Shown here in pieces: positions 10,275 through 19,310 of a stretch of 64,000 nucleotides of DNA; the first letter of the stretch is position 1; every line of letters starts with the position of its first letter. The position numbers and the translations under genes are program-made. The DNA lies in the NCBI RefSeq assembly GCF_002237575.1, contig NZ_CP022535.1, positions 372,001 through 436,000 of the forward strand. Direction: 5' to 3'. The DNA comes from Spiroplasma corruscae. Lineage in GTDB: Bacteria; Bacillota_I; Bacilli_A; Mycoplasmatales; Mycoplasmataceae. The notes below the pieces were generated by a model that saw nothing but the letters and a program-made list of their open reading frames with translations, did no database searches and was not told the DNA's origin.

Positions 10275-10284
10275 GGAACTAGTT

Positions 10285-10551
10285 ATGGTATCTAAAGAGG
10301 CGAAATTAGATATTATTAAGAATTTTGGAGCTAACCAAAGTGACACAGGTAGTGCAGAAGTGCAAATTGCAATTCTAACTAAAGATATTCAAAACTTGAC
10401 AGAACATCTTAGCATTCATAAAAAAGATATAACATCAAGAAGAAGTTTATTGAAAAAAGTTGCACAAAGAAGACATTTATTGAACTTCTTACTAGGAAAA
10501 AGTGTTGCTAGATATAAAGCGATAATCGAAAAACTTAATATTAGAAAATAG
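10285..10551 (+). CDS. rpsO: 30S ribosomal protein S15
   Basis: 88 residues, the full family length. It binds 16S rRNA early in assembly of the small-subunit platform. The signature regions [31 protein letters not shown] and RRHLLNFLL are all present (quoted as short separate motifs). A strong Shine-Dalgarno sequence, agggggaact, precedes the ATG. It is preceded by truB-ribF and ends on its own terminator. A -10-like TATAAT lies inside the end of ribF (10190-10195), so it may have its own promoter. Confidence 0.98.
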   Translation: MVSKEAKLDIIKNFGANQSDTGSAEVQIAILTKDIQNLTEHLSIHKKDITSRRSLLKKVAQRRHLLNFLLGKSVARYKAIIEKLNIRK

Positions 10552-10556
10552 AACAT

Positions 10557-10580
10557 TCTTTGCTTTTGGCAAAGTTTTTT
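10557..10580 (+). terminator. Intrinsic terminator of rpsO
   Basis: Stem ctttgc/gcaaag with a short loop, followed by a run of T. Confidence 0.85.
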
Positions 10581-10905
10581 TATTATTAATTATTTATAGA
10601 GGGTCAAATAAGTATTTTGAAAATGTAATATGATAATTGTAGAATAAATGTGTAAAAATTTCTTACAACCATTTATAGATAATAAGTTGATATATAGTTA
10701 AAATTTTGTTTTAATATAATTAACTTTTCAAATGAAAAGAATATAACTATAATTGTTAAATAAATGCTAAAATATATTAATAAATTTAATTTTTACACTA
10801 TGTATACTACTCAAAATTACAAAAATAGTGTATAATAAATATATGTTTTGGTGTTTATTATGCTTAAACATTAAAATTTAATTTATTAGAAAGATGGTGC
10901 AAGAT
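10581..10905 (+). promoter_or_regulatory. Non-coding spacer with promoter and inverted repeat upstream of the HNH-like gene
   Basis: About 325 bp with no gene. At its right end, TATAAT (10831-10836) sits inside TAGTGTATAAT, a string also found before the ABC ATPase gene (33796-33806). The 8-bp inverted repeat tacactat (10794-10801) / atagtgta (10825-10832) has its right arm overlapping this -10 box, so it could be an operator or simply a hairpin. No -35 box is clear. Confidence 0.4.
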
Positions 10906-11460
10906 ATGGCAAGTTCAAACAAAGCAGCTGTAAAAAGAGCTGCATCAAATAAAAAAAGAGTTGAACATATTCAAACTAGAAAAAAAGTCACTGACCCAAA
11001 ACCTACTAAAATTCCAAGTACAGTAGCAAAATTATCAGATGGTCAAGCTAAATTTATTTGGGAAAAAGCAGATAATGTTTCAGCAACAAACGCAGCTATT
11101 TACAGACAAGATGTAGCAGGTGCTATTATAAAAATTAATGAATTTGGTCTAGAGTCAGAATTTGGATGAGTTTTCTCATTGGTTGATCCTGAAGGAGAAG
11201 TTGATGATGTAAACAACATCGTAGCAATGCATTGAATGAATGCTAAGGTTAAACGTAAACCTTTTGAACAATGAACTGCAGTTGTAAGTGGTGGTAAAGA
11301 TGTTACAGGATTATTTAATTATAAAAAAGAGGTAAAAATCCATGGTTTAACATTGTCAAAAACAAGAAAAACTGTTTTGTTCCAACCTTCAGTAGTAGAA
11401 CCTAAAAAAATTAATGTTGAAATTAGAGAAACTATGAACCCAACTCAACAAAAAAAATAA
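10906..11460 (+). CDS. HNH-endonuclease-like protein lacking catalytic residues
   Basis: 184 residues with a basic N-terminal third. Residues 64-118 follow a small HNH family closely: IYRQDVAGAIIKINEFG, then FGW, then DDVNNIVAMHWMNAKVKRK. In HNH enzymes this block reads YRxDxxGxxIxxxxYGxxxxxxGWEIDHIxPxxxGGxDxxxNLxxLHWxxNxxK. Here WEIDH is replaced by WVFSL (residues 88-92), so the metal-binding Asp-His is gone, while the fold-forming residues and LHW-like segment stay. The rest has no recognised domain. Start ATG 10906 was chosen over an in-frame ATG at 10894 because a ggtg Shine-Dalgarno-like sequence sits at proper distance only for the former. It may be a domesticated DNA-binding protein; that is inference. 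Confidence 0.65.
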
Positions 11461-11508
11461 TATATAATAAAAAAATATTTACTTAAGTAAATATTTTTTT
11501 ATTATATA
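11461..11508 (+). terminator. 48-bp perfect palindrome, bidirectional-type terminator
   Basis: Two exact 24-nt arms meet at cttaag, and each contains a 7-base A or T tract. It begins at the base after the stop codon at 11458-11460, so it can end the HNH-like gene's transcript. Confidence 0.8.
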
Positions 11509-11510
11509 AT

Positions 11511-11645
11511 ATAGTTGTCCGTAAGGACACCAAGAATATATGTTATTCTTAACGTTTGTATGAGATCTTTTAAAACCGCTCAATAAATAAATATTTCCTT
11601 TCTCATGCATTTTATAGCGGGTGGAAGTATTTTTTTTATACAGAG
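11511..11645 (+). ncRNA. Candidate structured leader or small RNA with pseudoknot upstream of miaA
   Basis: Seen: hairpin gtcc-GTAA-ggac (11517-11528, a GNRA-type tetraloop), and hairpin aagaata/tattctt with a 5-nt loop (11532-11550). A 9-bp stem tgtatgaga (11557-11565) / tctcatgca (11601-11609) interleaves with ccgct (11576-11580) / agcgg (11616-11620), which makes an H-type pseudoknot. A T-run (11630-11637) follows the G-rich segment, then the miaA Shine-Dalgarno sequence. This may be a riboswitch-like attenuator or a free RNA. It fits no class I know; the gggtgga near the end is only a partial T-box resemblance. Confidence 0.4.
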
Positions 11646-11653
11646 GAGAATAA

Positions 11654-12583
11654 ATGAAACCTATAATTGTAATAGTTGGTCCAACCGCAAGCGGTAAGAC
11701 AGACTTGTCGATAAGAATAGCTAAAAGTCTTAATGGTGAATGCATAAATGCGGATTCTACACAAATATTTAAAGGAACTGATATAGCAACTAATAAAATA
11801 ACTTTAGAAGAAATGGACAATATAAAACATTATTTATTATCTATAAAAGAAGTTAATGAAACATATTCTGTTGCTGAGTTCCAAAAAGATGCAAGAAATT
11901 TTATTGATAAAATACATAAAATGAATAAAATACCAATAATAGTAGGTGGTACAGGATTATATATTAATGCCTTGCTAATGAATTATAAATTTAGTGGCGA
12001 TGATCATATAAAAGACTTCTCAAAAAAATTTGATGAACTTGATAATATTGAATTATGAAATATTCTTAATAATATTGATAAAATCGAAGCTAATAAAATC
12101 CATCCTAATAATAGATATCGTGTTATTAGAGCACTTGAAATAATAGAACTAAATAAGAATAGTAAATCAAATATTATTAAAAATAATAAAACTTTTTATT
12201 ATAAAAATATTATTATGATTGGATTAGAACCAAAAAGAGAAGAATTGTATGTTAGAATAAACAATAGGGTTTTAGATTTGGTGAATAGAGGTCTCATACA
12301 AGAAATTGAATTAGCATATAAAATGTGCGAATATAACGAGAGTTCACAATCGCTAAAATGTATAGGTGGCCCAGAAATAATAAGTTATTTAAAAGGCAAA
12401 ATAACTTATGAATCGGCAATTGAAGAAATGCAAAAAAATAACAGACACTATGCAAGAAGACAATTGACTTGGTTTAAAAATCAATTTGATTGTATAAAAT
12501 GATATGAATTTTCATATATTAATTTTGAAGAAACTTGTAATAGTATTTTAACTTACTTAAAAAAAGTCAAAAGAGTAGATTAG
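11654..12583 (+). CDS. miaA: tRNA dimethylallyltransferase MiaA
   Basis: Transfers a dimethylallyl group to N6 of A37 in tRNAs that read UNN codons. 309 residues. The P-loop GPTASGKT (9-16), the NADSTQIFKG segment, VGGTGLYINAL and the C-terminal RRQLTWFKNQ are all intact. In-frame TGA codons stand for Trp near residues 135 and 283. The Shine-Dalgarno sequence is gaggag, 5 nt from the ATG. The gene follows a candidate structured leader, and the RpiR-type regulator gene begins 9 bp after its stop, suggesting one transcript. Confidence 0.95.
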
Positions 12584-12592
12584 GGGTTTATA

Positions 12593-13342
12593 ATGGTATC
12601 TATATATGAAAGAATTGAAAATCTTGTAAAGGATAATAAGAATACTACTTTTAAAATAATCGGAAAGCAAATTCAAAGTGATTGACATTTAGGAATATTC
12701 AAAACTCAGTATGAAATATCTGAGGCTTGTTTTGTTTCTTTGGCAACTGTTACTCAGTTTGCTAAAGCTTGTTTATGTGAAGGATACAAAGAATTAATTA
12801 TTAGGTTGCGTGTTGAATATGAACAAAGAATGCAAACTCAACAATCAACGCCACTTGATTATGAGCCTGATAAATCAAAAATAATTAATGAGATGTATTT
12901 ATGAATAGAAAATAATGACGATTTTATTAATAATTTTGTTAGTAAACTTAAAACATCAAAAAAGTTATGAATTTGTCCTTCTTCACAAGCGATGTACTCA
13001 TGCAAGTTCTTAGAAGATATATTAACTAACGCAGGAATTGATGTAAAATTAGTAGACCTATCAGTTAGTTTAGAAATGGCAAGAACAAGAGAGTTCAAGG
13101 GTGAATTAATTCTTGTTATATTATCAGGTAGAGATACTGAGACTTTAAATAGAACTATTGAATATTTATTAAATTTTAAAAATGAATTATTTATTATCAC
13201 AACACCAAATAATATTTATGAAATTGCAGAAGAAAATCAAGTAAATACAATGCTGATTAACTTTACTGATAATAATTTTCTTTATAAATATAGAGCTTAT
13301 GCTTTACTAACATTATTTTTAAAAATTTCAGAAAAACTTTAG
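12593..13342 (+). CDS. RpiR/MurR-family transcriptional regulator
   Basis: 249 residues. The N-terminal helix-turn-helix region (about 15-75) has SEACFVSLATVTQFAKACLCEGYKEL-like spacing (described, not quoted in full), close to the HTH_6 consensus ISxxSxASxATVxRFxxxLGFxGxxEL. The C-terminal part (about 110-230) resembles a SIS sugar-phosphate isomerase domain, with LWICPSSQA and LILVILSGRDTET corresponding to the phosphosugar-binding strands. Such regulators sense sugar phosphates and control carbohydrate genes, but no sugar gene is adjacent, so the target is unknown. Start ATG with agggg 6 nt upstream, directly behind miaA. Confidence 0.8.
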
Positions 13343-13421
13343 TTTATTACTTTAATCTCGTTAATAATTAAACATATAAGTTTTTTTGTAAAGAAAAATA
13401 AATTATTTTATATATAATTTA

Positions 13422-13450
13422 TTGACATAATAAACTAGTTTATATATTAT
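13422..13450 (+). promoter_or_regulatory. tRNA-Gly promoter
   Basis: A perfect -35 TTGACA (13422-13427), 17-bp spacer, then -10 TATTAT (13445-13450). It lies 18 bp before the tRNA gene, and is the best sigma-A type promoter seen in the window. Confidence 0.8.
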
Positions 13451-13468
13451 TATTAATGTGATTGTTAT

Positions 13469-13542
13469 GCGGGTGTAGTTTAATGGTAGAACTTCAGCCT
13501 TCCAAGCTGACTGTGAGGGTTCGATTCCCTTCACCCGCTCCA
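13469..13542 (+). tRNA. tRNA-Gly (anticodon UCC)
   Basis: A complete cloverleaf: acceptor gcgggtg pairs with cacccgc, the D-arm contains the tagtttaatggta segment, the anticodon arm is cagcc-TTCCAAG-ctg with anticodon TCC, and the T-arm is gaggg-TTCGATT-ccctt. The discriminator is T and CCA is encoded (13540-13542). It stands alone with its own promoter and terminator. UCC with an unmodified wobble U can read all four glycine codons in Mollicutes. Confidence 0.97.
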
Positions 13543-13555
13543 ATTTGAATTTTAG

Positions 13556-13578
13556 CTCTTTTATAAGAGTTTTTTTTA
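13556..13578 (+). terminator. Intrinsic terminator of tRNA-Gly
   Basis: ctctt-ttat-aagag stem-loop followed by nine T residues. Confidence 0.8.
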
Positions 13579-13615
13579 TATTTAGAGTATTATAATTTAA
13601 GTAAAGGAAATCAAG

Positions 13616-14335
13616 ATGAAAATATTCAAAAATTTTAGTGATTGCAAAACACCGTTTTTTAAAAGTTTATTTTTTATAAGTATTGAATCAATTATACCTG
13701 GGTTATTAATTTGATTTTTATTAGGCTATGATTTTTCCTATTCATTTAAATATGATCTCCCAACCCCGAGGGGAGCTTATATATTTTTAATACTTTTCTC
13801 ATATTTAATTTATACTTTTTCTATAACTGCAGTTTTTTATTTTTTAAAGTTGCATAAGGCTGATAACTTTACTTACTCACTAACAATTACTTCGTGTTTG
13901 ATAGTTTTATACATTTTAGGTATATTAATTGAAAATGTTAGTTATTGAATTTTTGTTAAGTTTTTAATTATATTAGTTGTTGCCATTTTGGTTTTACCTT
14001 TTTCAGTACTTATAACAATGTTATTCAATAATTTAAGTATTAAGAAAAATGAAGAATATGAACAAATGTTATTAGCATATAAAAATGGTGAAGTAATACC
14101 AACTAGTAGGTTAATTAAAGCGCAAAGATATCAAAAGTTTATTTTAAATAAACAAAAACAAAAAGAAGAATTAGAGAAATTTAAAGAAAGCTTAAATAAT
14201 AAAATTGAAGAAAAAATAAATGAAGAAAATATCAAAAAATTAGCAAAAATAAAGAGTATAAATGAAAAGTTAGATAAAAAAGAATTAAAACAAAGAAAAA
14301 AAGAAGAAGAAAAAAATAGTCAATTTAAAAAGTAA
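13616..14335 (+). CDS. Membrane protein with long cytoplasmic coiled-coil tail
   Basis: 239 residues, no recognised family. Four hydrophobic segments lie in about the first 135 residues. They are followed by a charged Lys/Glu-rich helix of roughly 100 residues (from YEQMLLAYKNGEVIP onward) that should form a coiled coil. The segment after the last span, LAYKNGEVIPTSRLIKAQRYQKF, looks like a conserved motif (described only). ATG with aaagga upstream. It is convergent with the kinase gene: the last 11 bp overlap that gene's 3' end. Function unknown. Confidence 0.75.
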
Positions 14336-15140
14336 TTTGTTTCCTAAATTTTAGTCTGTCATATTTTTCCATATAAATTTTTTTATAGATATCATCTTTT
14401 TTATTTTCAAACATATAGTTTGCTCACAAAGTCCACAATAAATCTTGATATTTAATTACTGTATTTAAATTATTAAACTCATTTTTATCTATTATCAACA
14501 TTCTTTTTTTTATTAGCTGATTTATAAAAATACCTATATTCTCATTATTTTCATTAAGTGTTTCTGTTATAAAACTTGCATAATCAAAATATTTATCATT
14601 CATCATAATGTAATCATAATCAATTAATAAAAAATTATCATCTTTGAACATTATATTTCCAGGTACAAGGTCATTGTGTGAAATGACTTTTTTTAATCCT
14701 TTTAAATTTTCTAGTTTATTACATATTTCTTTATAGTATTTATCTAAGTTAAAAAAAGGTTTTTTAATATTTTTATAAAAATAATCAAGCATTTTTTTAT
14801 AATCAAATACTTTTATGCTATTAAATAAATTAGATTTAAGTTTATGAAACGAATAAATTAAATCAACTACTTTTCTAATATGAAACTCTTCAATATTAAT
14901 TTTACTTAAGTCTTTATAATTTTCTAATATTTCAAATTTAGAAATAAGCTTCTTTTTTGTTAATTTAAAACTTATTGGTTTTAAAAGTATATCTTGGTTT
15001 AGGTTTTTAAATATATTAAGTACTTCATATTCATTTTTTTTGTCTAAGTAGTCAACTTTTTTCAACATGTAGATTTTAACTAATAAATTTCTTTTATTTA
15101 TAAGTTTATTAGTCAAACCATTGTATATATTTTTTTTCAT
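14325..15140 (-). CDS. Choline/ethanolamine kinase-like phosphotransferase
   Basis: 271 residues of the aminoglycoside phosphotransferase/choline kinase fold. The catalytic loop ISHNDLVPGNIMF (Brenner-type HxDxxxxN) and the metal-binding LLIDYDY (DxD) are present, followed by DYASFITE as in LicA-like choline kinases. The N-terminal lobe is poorly conserved but long enough. It probably phosphorylates choline or a related small molecule in the cytoplasm. The start at 15138-15140 has gggga upstream; an in-frame extension to 15215 would overlap the divergent rdgB and is unlikely. Reads a TGA Trp at 14424. Confidence 0.72.
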
Positions 15141-15193
15141 AGTTCCCCATATATGATAATATATACATATTGTATCATTAAAGGAGTAAGTTT

Positions 15194-15790
15194 TTGGAAA
15201 TAGTACTGGCAACAAATAACCAAAAAAAAGTTGATGAAATACAAAAAGTTTTAAATAATCATAAAGTATTAACTCTAAAAGATGTTGGTATATGTGTAGA
15301 AATTCCTGAAGATCAGAATACTTTTAAAGGTAATGCATTACAAAAAGCGTTATATGTATCAAATTTAACAAATTATCCTGTTATTGCTGATGACTCGGGA
15401 TTATCAATAACTGGTTTAAATAATTTCCCAGGAGTTTATTCTGCAAGATGAGCATTGCCTGAAACTGATTATGATATTATTAATAAATTATTATTAAAAA
15501 AGATGAGTGATCATAATCTTATTGACAAGTTTAGTAGGGACGCAAGTTTTATTTGTGCAATTGCATTTGTTGATAAAATCAAAGGGATTAAAGAAGTTTT
15601 TGAAAAAACATTAAAGGGCTATATTTCAAATGAACAAATAGGAAATAATGGTTTTGCTTATGATAAGATATTTACTCTATATGATAATAATAAAACATTA
15701 GCACAACTATCATTTGAGGAAAAAAACCAAATTTCTCATAGAAAGTTAGCTTGTGATGAATTGAATAAGTATTTAGAAAATATTAAATAG
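15194..15790 (+). CDS. rdgB: RdgB/HAM1 family non-canonical purine NTP pyrophosphatase
   Basis: Hydrolyses ITP, dITP and XTP to monophosphates, cleaning the nucleotide pool. 198 residues, the usual size. Motifs: LATNNQKKVDEI at the N-terminus (substrate site), FKGNALQKA, IADDSGLSI, GVYSARW (Trp from TGA), and SHRKLACDEL at the C-terminus. The start is TTG at 15194, with aaggag 7 nt upstream. It is followed 9 bp later by trmL, so both are co-transcribed. Confidence 0.93.
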
Positions 15791-15799
15791 AGGATTTTT

Positions 15800-16312
15800 A
15801 TGAAAAAATTAAACATTGTTTTATTTGAACCTGAAATTGCAGCGAATGTTGGAGCAATCATGAGAACCTGTGCCTTGGTAAATGCTAAATTACATTTAAT
15901 TGAACCATTTGGATTTATTTTTGATAAAAGAAATTTTGCTAGAACAAGCGCAAATAATTTTGAGGGTTGTGAATATATTAAATATGATGATTTATCTTCG
16001 TTTTTTGAAATAGTTAATCCAAAGAATATGTATTTATTAACAAGATATGGAAAAAAACCATTGAGTGATTTTAATTTTAAATCAATTGATGATGAAGTTT
16101 ATTTATTTTTTGGTAAAGAATCAACTGGTTTACCAATAGATTTATTAAAAAGTAATAAAAGCTTATGCTTTAGATTTCCAATGGTTGATAATGGAAGAAG
16201 TTTAAATATAGCTAATTGTGTTGGAATAGCTTTATATGAAGTTTTAAGACAATGAGATTATTTAGATTTAAGTAAAGTAGAAGTTGAAAAGGGTGAAAAT
16301 TACCTAGATTAA
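15800..16312 (+). CDS. trmL: tRNA (cytidine(34)-2'-O)-methyltransferase TrmL
   Basis: SPOUT methyltransferase of 170 residues that 2'-O-methylates the wobble base of tRNA-Leu species in model bacteria. Seen: LFEPEIAANVGAIMRTCAL at the N-terminus, FGKESTGLP (SAM-binding knot) and RSLNIANCVGIALYEVLRQW near the C-terminus, all described as short motifs. Shine-Dalgarno agagga. It lies between rdgB and the RNA helicase gene with short gaps (9 and 11 bp), consistent with one operon. Confidence 0.93.
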
Positions 16313-16323
16313 AGGAGATAAAA

Positions 16324-17688
16324 ATGAGTTTTGAAAATTTTGGATTAAAAAAATTCCTTAATGATGCAATTAAGGAAATCGGTTTTAAAGACCCAACAAG
16401 TATTCAAGAAAAAGTAATACCATTAATAAAAAGAAGGAGATCAGTAATAGCTCAATCTCACACTGGAACAGGAAAAACTCATGCATTTCTTTTACCGATA
16501 ATTAATAATATAAAACCTGATGAAAAAAAAGTGCAATCATTAATTATTACTCCAACAAGAGAACTTGCTCGTCAAATATGACAAAATACTAGAGAGTTAA
16601 TTAAAAATAACCCAGATATTAGTTGCGCACTATATGTAGGTGGAGAAGAATATGATAAACAAAGTGCTGCGTTAATTAATAAACAGCCACAAATAGTTAT
16701 AGGAACACCATCAAGATTAAAAAAATTGTATGAAGAAAACTTTCTTCAGTTAACAACTTCTGATAATGTAATAATTGATGAATGTGACATGATATTTGAA
16801 TTAGGTTTTATAGATGAAGTTGACTTTTTAATATCAAAAATTAATAAGCAATGTAATATTTCATTATTTTCAGCAACACTAAATAATGAACTAAAACCAT
16901 TTCTAAAAAAATACTTAAGAAACTCAATTTACATTAATAATTTAGAAAATATGACTACAAATAAAAATATAGAGCATATATTAATATGAACTAAGAATAA
17001 AGAAAACAAAGAAGTTATGCGTGCACTTACTTCTACTATTAACCCATATGTATGTTTAATTTTTGTTAATAAAAAAGAAGAAATTAAGCATTTGGTTAGT
17101 TGATTTAAAGAATTTAAAATTGAAAACTTTACTGAACTTCATGGAGGGTTAGACCCAAGGCAAAGAGTAAATGTCCAAAAAAGAATAAAAAACATGGAGT
17201 TTAAGTGAATAATTGCTAGTGATGTTGCTGCTCGTGGTATCGACATTGATGGTGTTAGTCATGTTATTTCGATTAATCTACCTAACGACTTAAGTTATTA
17301 CATCCATAGAAGTGGGAGAACTGGTAGAAATAAATACGAAGGAATAAGTTATGTTTTACATAACTCTGATAATGAAGATAAAATACTAAAATTAAAGGCA
17401 AAACAAATTGTTTTTACAAACTATAAATTAGCTGATGGTAAACTAATAAAAGTTGAACAAAAAATAAAAAAACCACCGAAAGAAAATACAAAGTTAGCAA
17501 ATGAAACTAACAAAATAATTAATAAATATAAATCAAAGAAACTTAAACCTGGTTATAAAAAAAAGAGAAAACTTGAAATTGACATTATAAAAAGACAATT
17601 AAAAAGAAAACATATAAAAGAATCAATTGAAAGAATAAAAAAAGCAAGATATAAAAAACGAAGAGATGAATTGTTTGATGATGAATAA
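16324..17688 (+). CDS. DEAD-box ATP-dependent RNA helicase (DECD variant)
   Basis: 454 residues. Helicase core: Q-motif region PTSIQEKVIP, Walker A HTGTGKT (46-52), PTRELARQI, GTPSRL, motif II as DECD (152-155) in place of DEAD, SAT, then the second RecA domain with SDVAARGIDID and HRSGRTGR. A strongly basic C-terminal tail of about 75 residues (poly-Lys/Arg) probably binds RNA. It unwinds RNA in ribosome assembly or mRNA decay; the CshA/CshB-type role is inferred. Several Trp residues are TGA-coded. Last gene of the rdgB-trmL cluster; the next gene starts 61 bp on, with its own possible promoter. Confidence 0.93.
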
Positions 17689-17749
17689 AAATTTTATTTA
17701 AATAAAAGTGTACATTTAATTTATAATTAAAGTATTTAAAGGGGTTAAC

Positions 17750-19246
17750 ATGGAAATAAGTGAAAGAATTGAGAAATTAATAAAAGAAGTTTCATATCAA
17801 GTTTATGAAAAAGAAACTATTTTTAAGTTAGCGATGCTAGCATTATTAGGTGAAGAATCAATATTCTTGCTAGGTAAACCTGGAATAGCAAAATCATTGA
17901 TTTCTCGTAGAATGAAGTTTGTTATTTCGGGTGGAACAAACTTTGAATATTTAATGAGTAAATTCTCTACACCAGAAGAAATATATGGACCAATTGATTT
18001 AAGACTTTTAAAAGATGGAAAATATGTTAGGGTTGTTGATGGATATTTACCATCTGCTAACATTGGGTTTCTTGATGAAATATGAAAAGCTGGACCAAGT
18101 ATTCAAAATACATTACTAACTATTATTAATGAAAAGATATTTAGAAATGGTGGAGTTGATATAAAGGTTCCGTTAAAACTATTAATTTCAGCATCCAATG
18201 AGTTACCAGCAGAAGGTGAAGGTTTAGAAGCTTTATTTGATAGATTTATTATTAGATATATTGCTGTTGGATTAGAAAAAAGAGAAAATTTTGAACAATT
18301 ATTAGATGGTGATTCTTCACTTGATGTAAACGTAGATCCGTATTTACAAATTTCAATTGAGGAATTAGATGCTTGAAGAAAACAAATGAAAGAAGTAAAG
18401 CTAAGCAGAAAAGCACTAGATTTTATTCATTATTTTAGAAATAAGATATATCGCGATACAAATGGAGAAGCCTATATTTCTGATAGACGTTGAAAAAAAA
18501 TATCTGGTTTAATTAAAACCAGTGCATTTTACAATGGAAGAGCAATCGCAGATATTCCTGATTTATTTATAATTCCACATTGTATTTGAGATAACGAAGA
18601 ACAAGAAGCATTATATAAAAAAATATTCTTAGAAGCTTTTCTTGAGCAATTTGGTTTAGAATGAAGAACAGAAAAAAATAATTTATTAAATCAATTAGAT
18701 GTAATTAATTCACAAATTGGTCAAATAGAAGCACAATACCTTAGATTAACTCCTTTCGATAGTCCTTTTAAAGGTAAGTTAACAGGAACATACTACTTAA
18801 TTAACTTTACTGATGGTGGTTCTGAGTATTCTCACTGTTTCATTTCTGCTGCTGATTGAAATAAAATGAGAAATCTTTCGTCAGAAAACTTTTCTATTGA
18901 TTTACATTTTGGACCAAACCAAATGAAGTATGTTGGCTCACAGAAAACTTTAGTAAAGGCTTATAAAGCGGATCAAATTTTATTTGTAAATGAAAACAAA
19001 AAATATCAATTAATGAACGATAGTTCTAATGAGTATAACAATCAAATAGCAAGTCTTGGTAACCAATTAAAAGATTTTGAAAATAAATATAAAGAACTAT
19101 CTTATGAAATGCTTTCTGAATATAAAAAGTATACAAATATGAAATGTATATTCTTTGATGAAGAGTATAAAAAAATTATATCTGAAGCATTTGATTCTAA
19201 ACAAAAAGAAGAGAATACAACTGAACAATATCAAGAGAGTATTTAA
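17750..19246 (+). CDS. MoxR-family AAA+ ATPase (RavA-like)
   Basis: 498 residues. The AAA+ domain in residues about 1-270 has Walker A GKPGIAKS (42-49), Walker B FLDEIW, and sensor/arginine-finger region SASNELPAEGEGLEALFDRF, typical of MoxR/RavA. The rest holds a helical lid and a C-terminal region with coiled coil, as in RavA's LARA/discoidal part. MoxR proteins act as chaperones with a VWA partner, and a VWA gene follows 64 bp downstream. Starts at ATG with a gggg Shine-Dalgarno-like sequence. Its place just upstream of the fibril gene is notable. Family is firm; client is unknown. Confidence 0.88.
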
Positions 19247-19310
19247 AATTATAAATATTAATAACTACTAAATTTATGTAACAATAAATTTATTTTTTTA
19301 AGGGGCATTT

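Noticed and set aside
11616-11627. agcgggtggaag as a T-box element
   Set aside because: Only gggtgga fits; the ACCGCG continuation and a specifier stem are missing and miaA is not an amino-acid gene.
11479-11820. Leftward open frame opposite the miaA leader
   Set aside because: It is the antisense shadow of miaA and the leader, with no recognisable protein features and no ribosome binding site.
15141-15215. Longer start for the choline kinase-like gene
   Set aside because: It would overlap the divergent rdgB start; the ATG at 15140 has a good Shine-Dalgarno.
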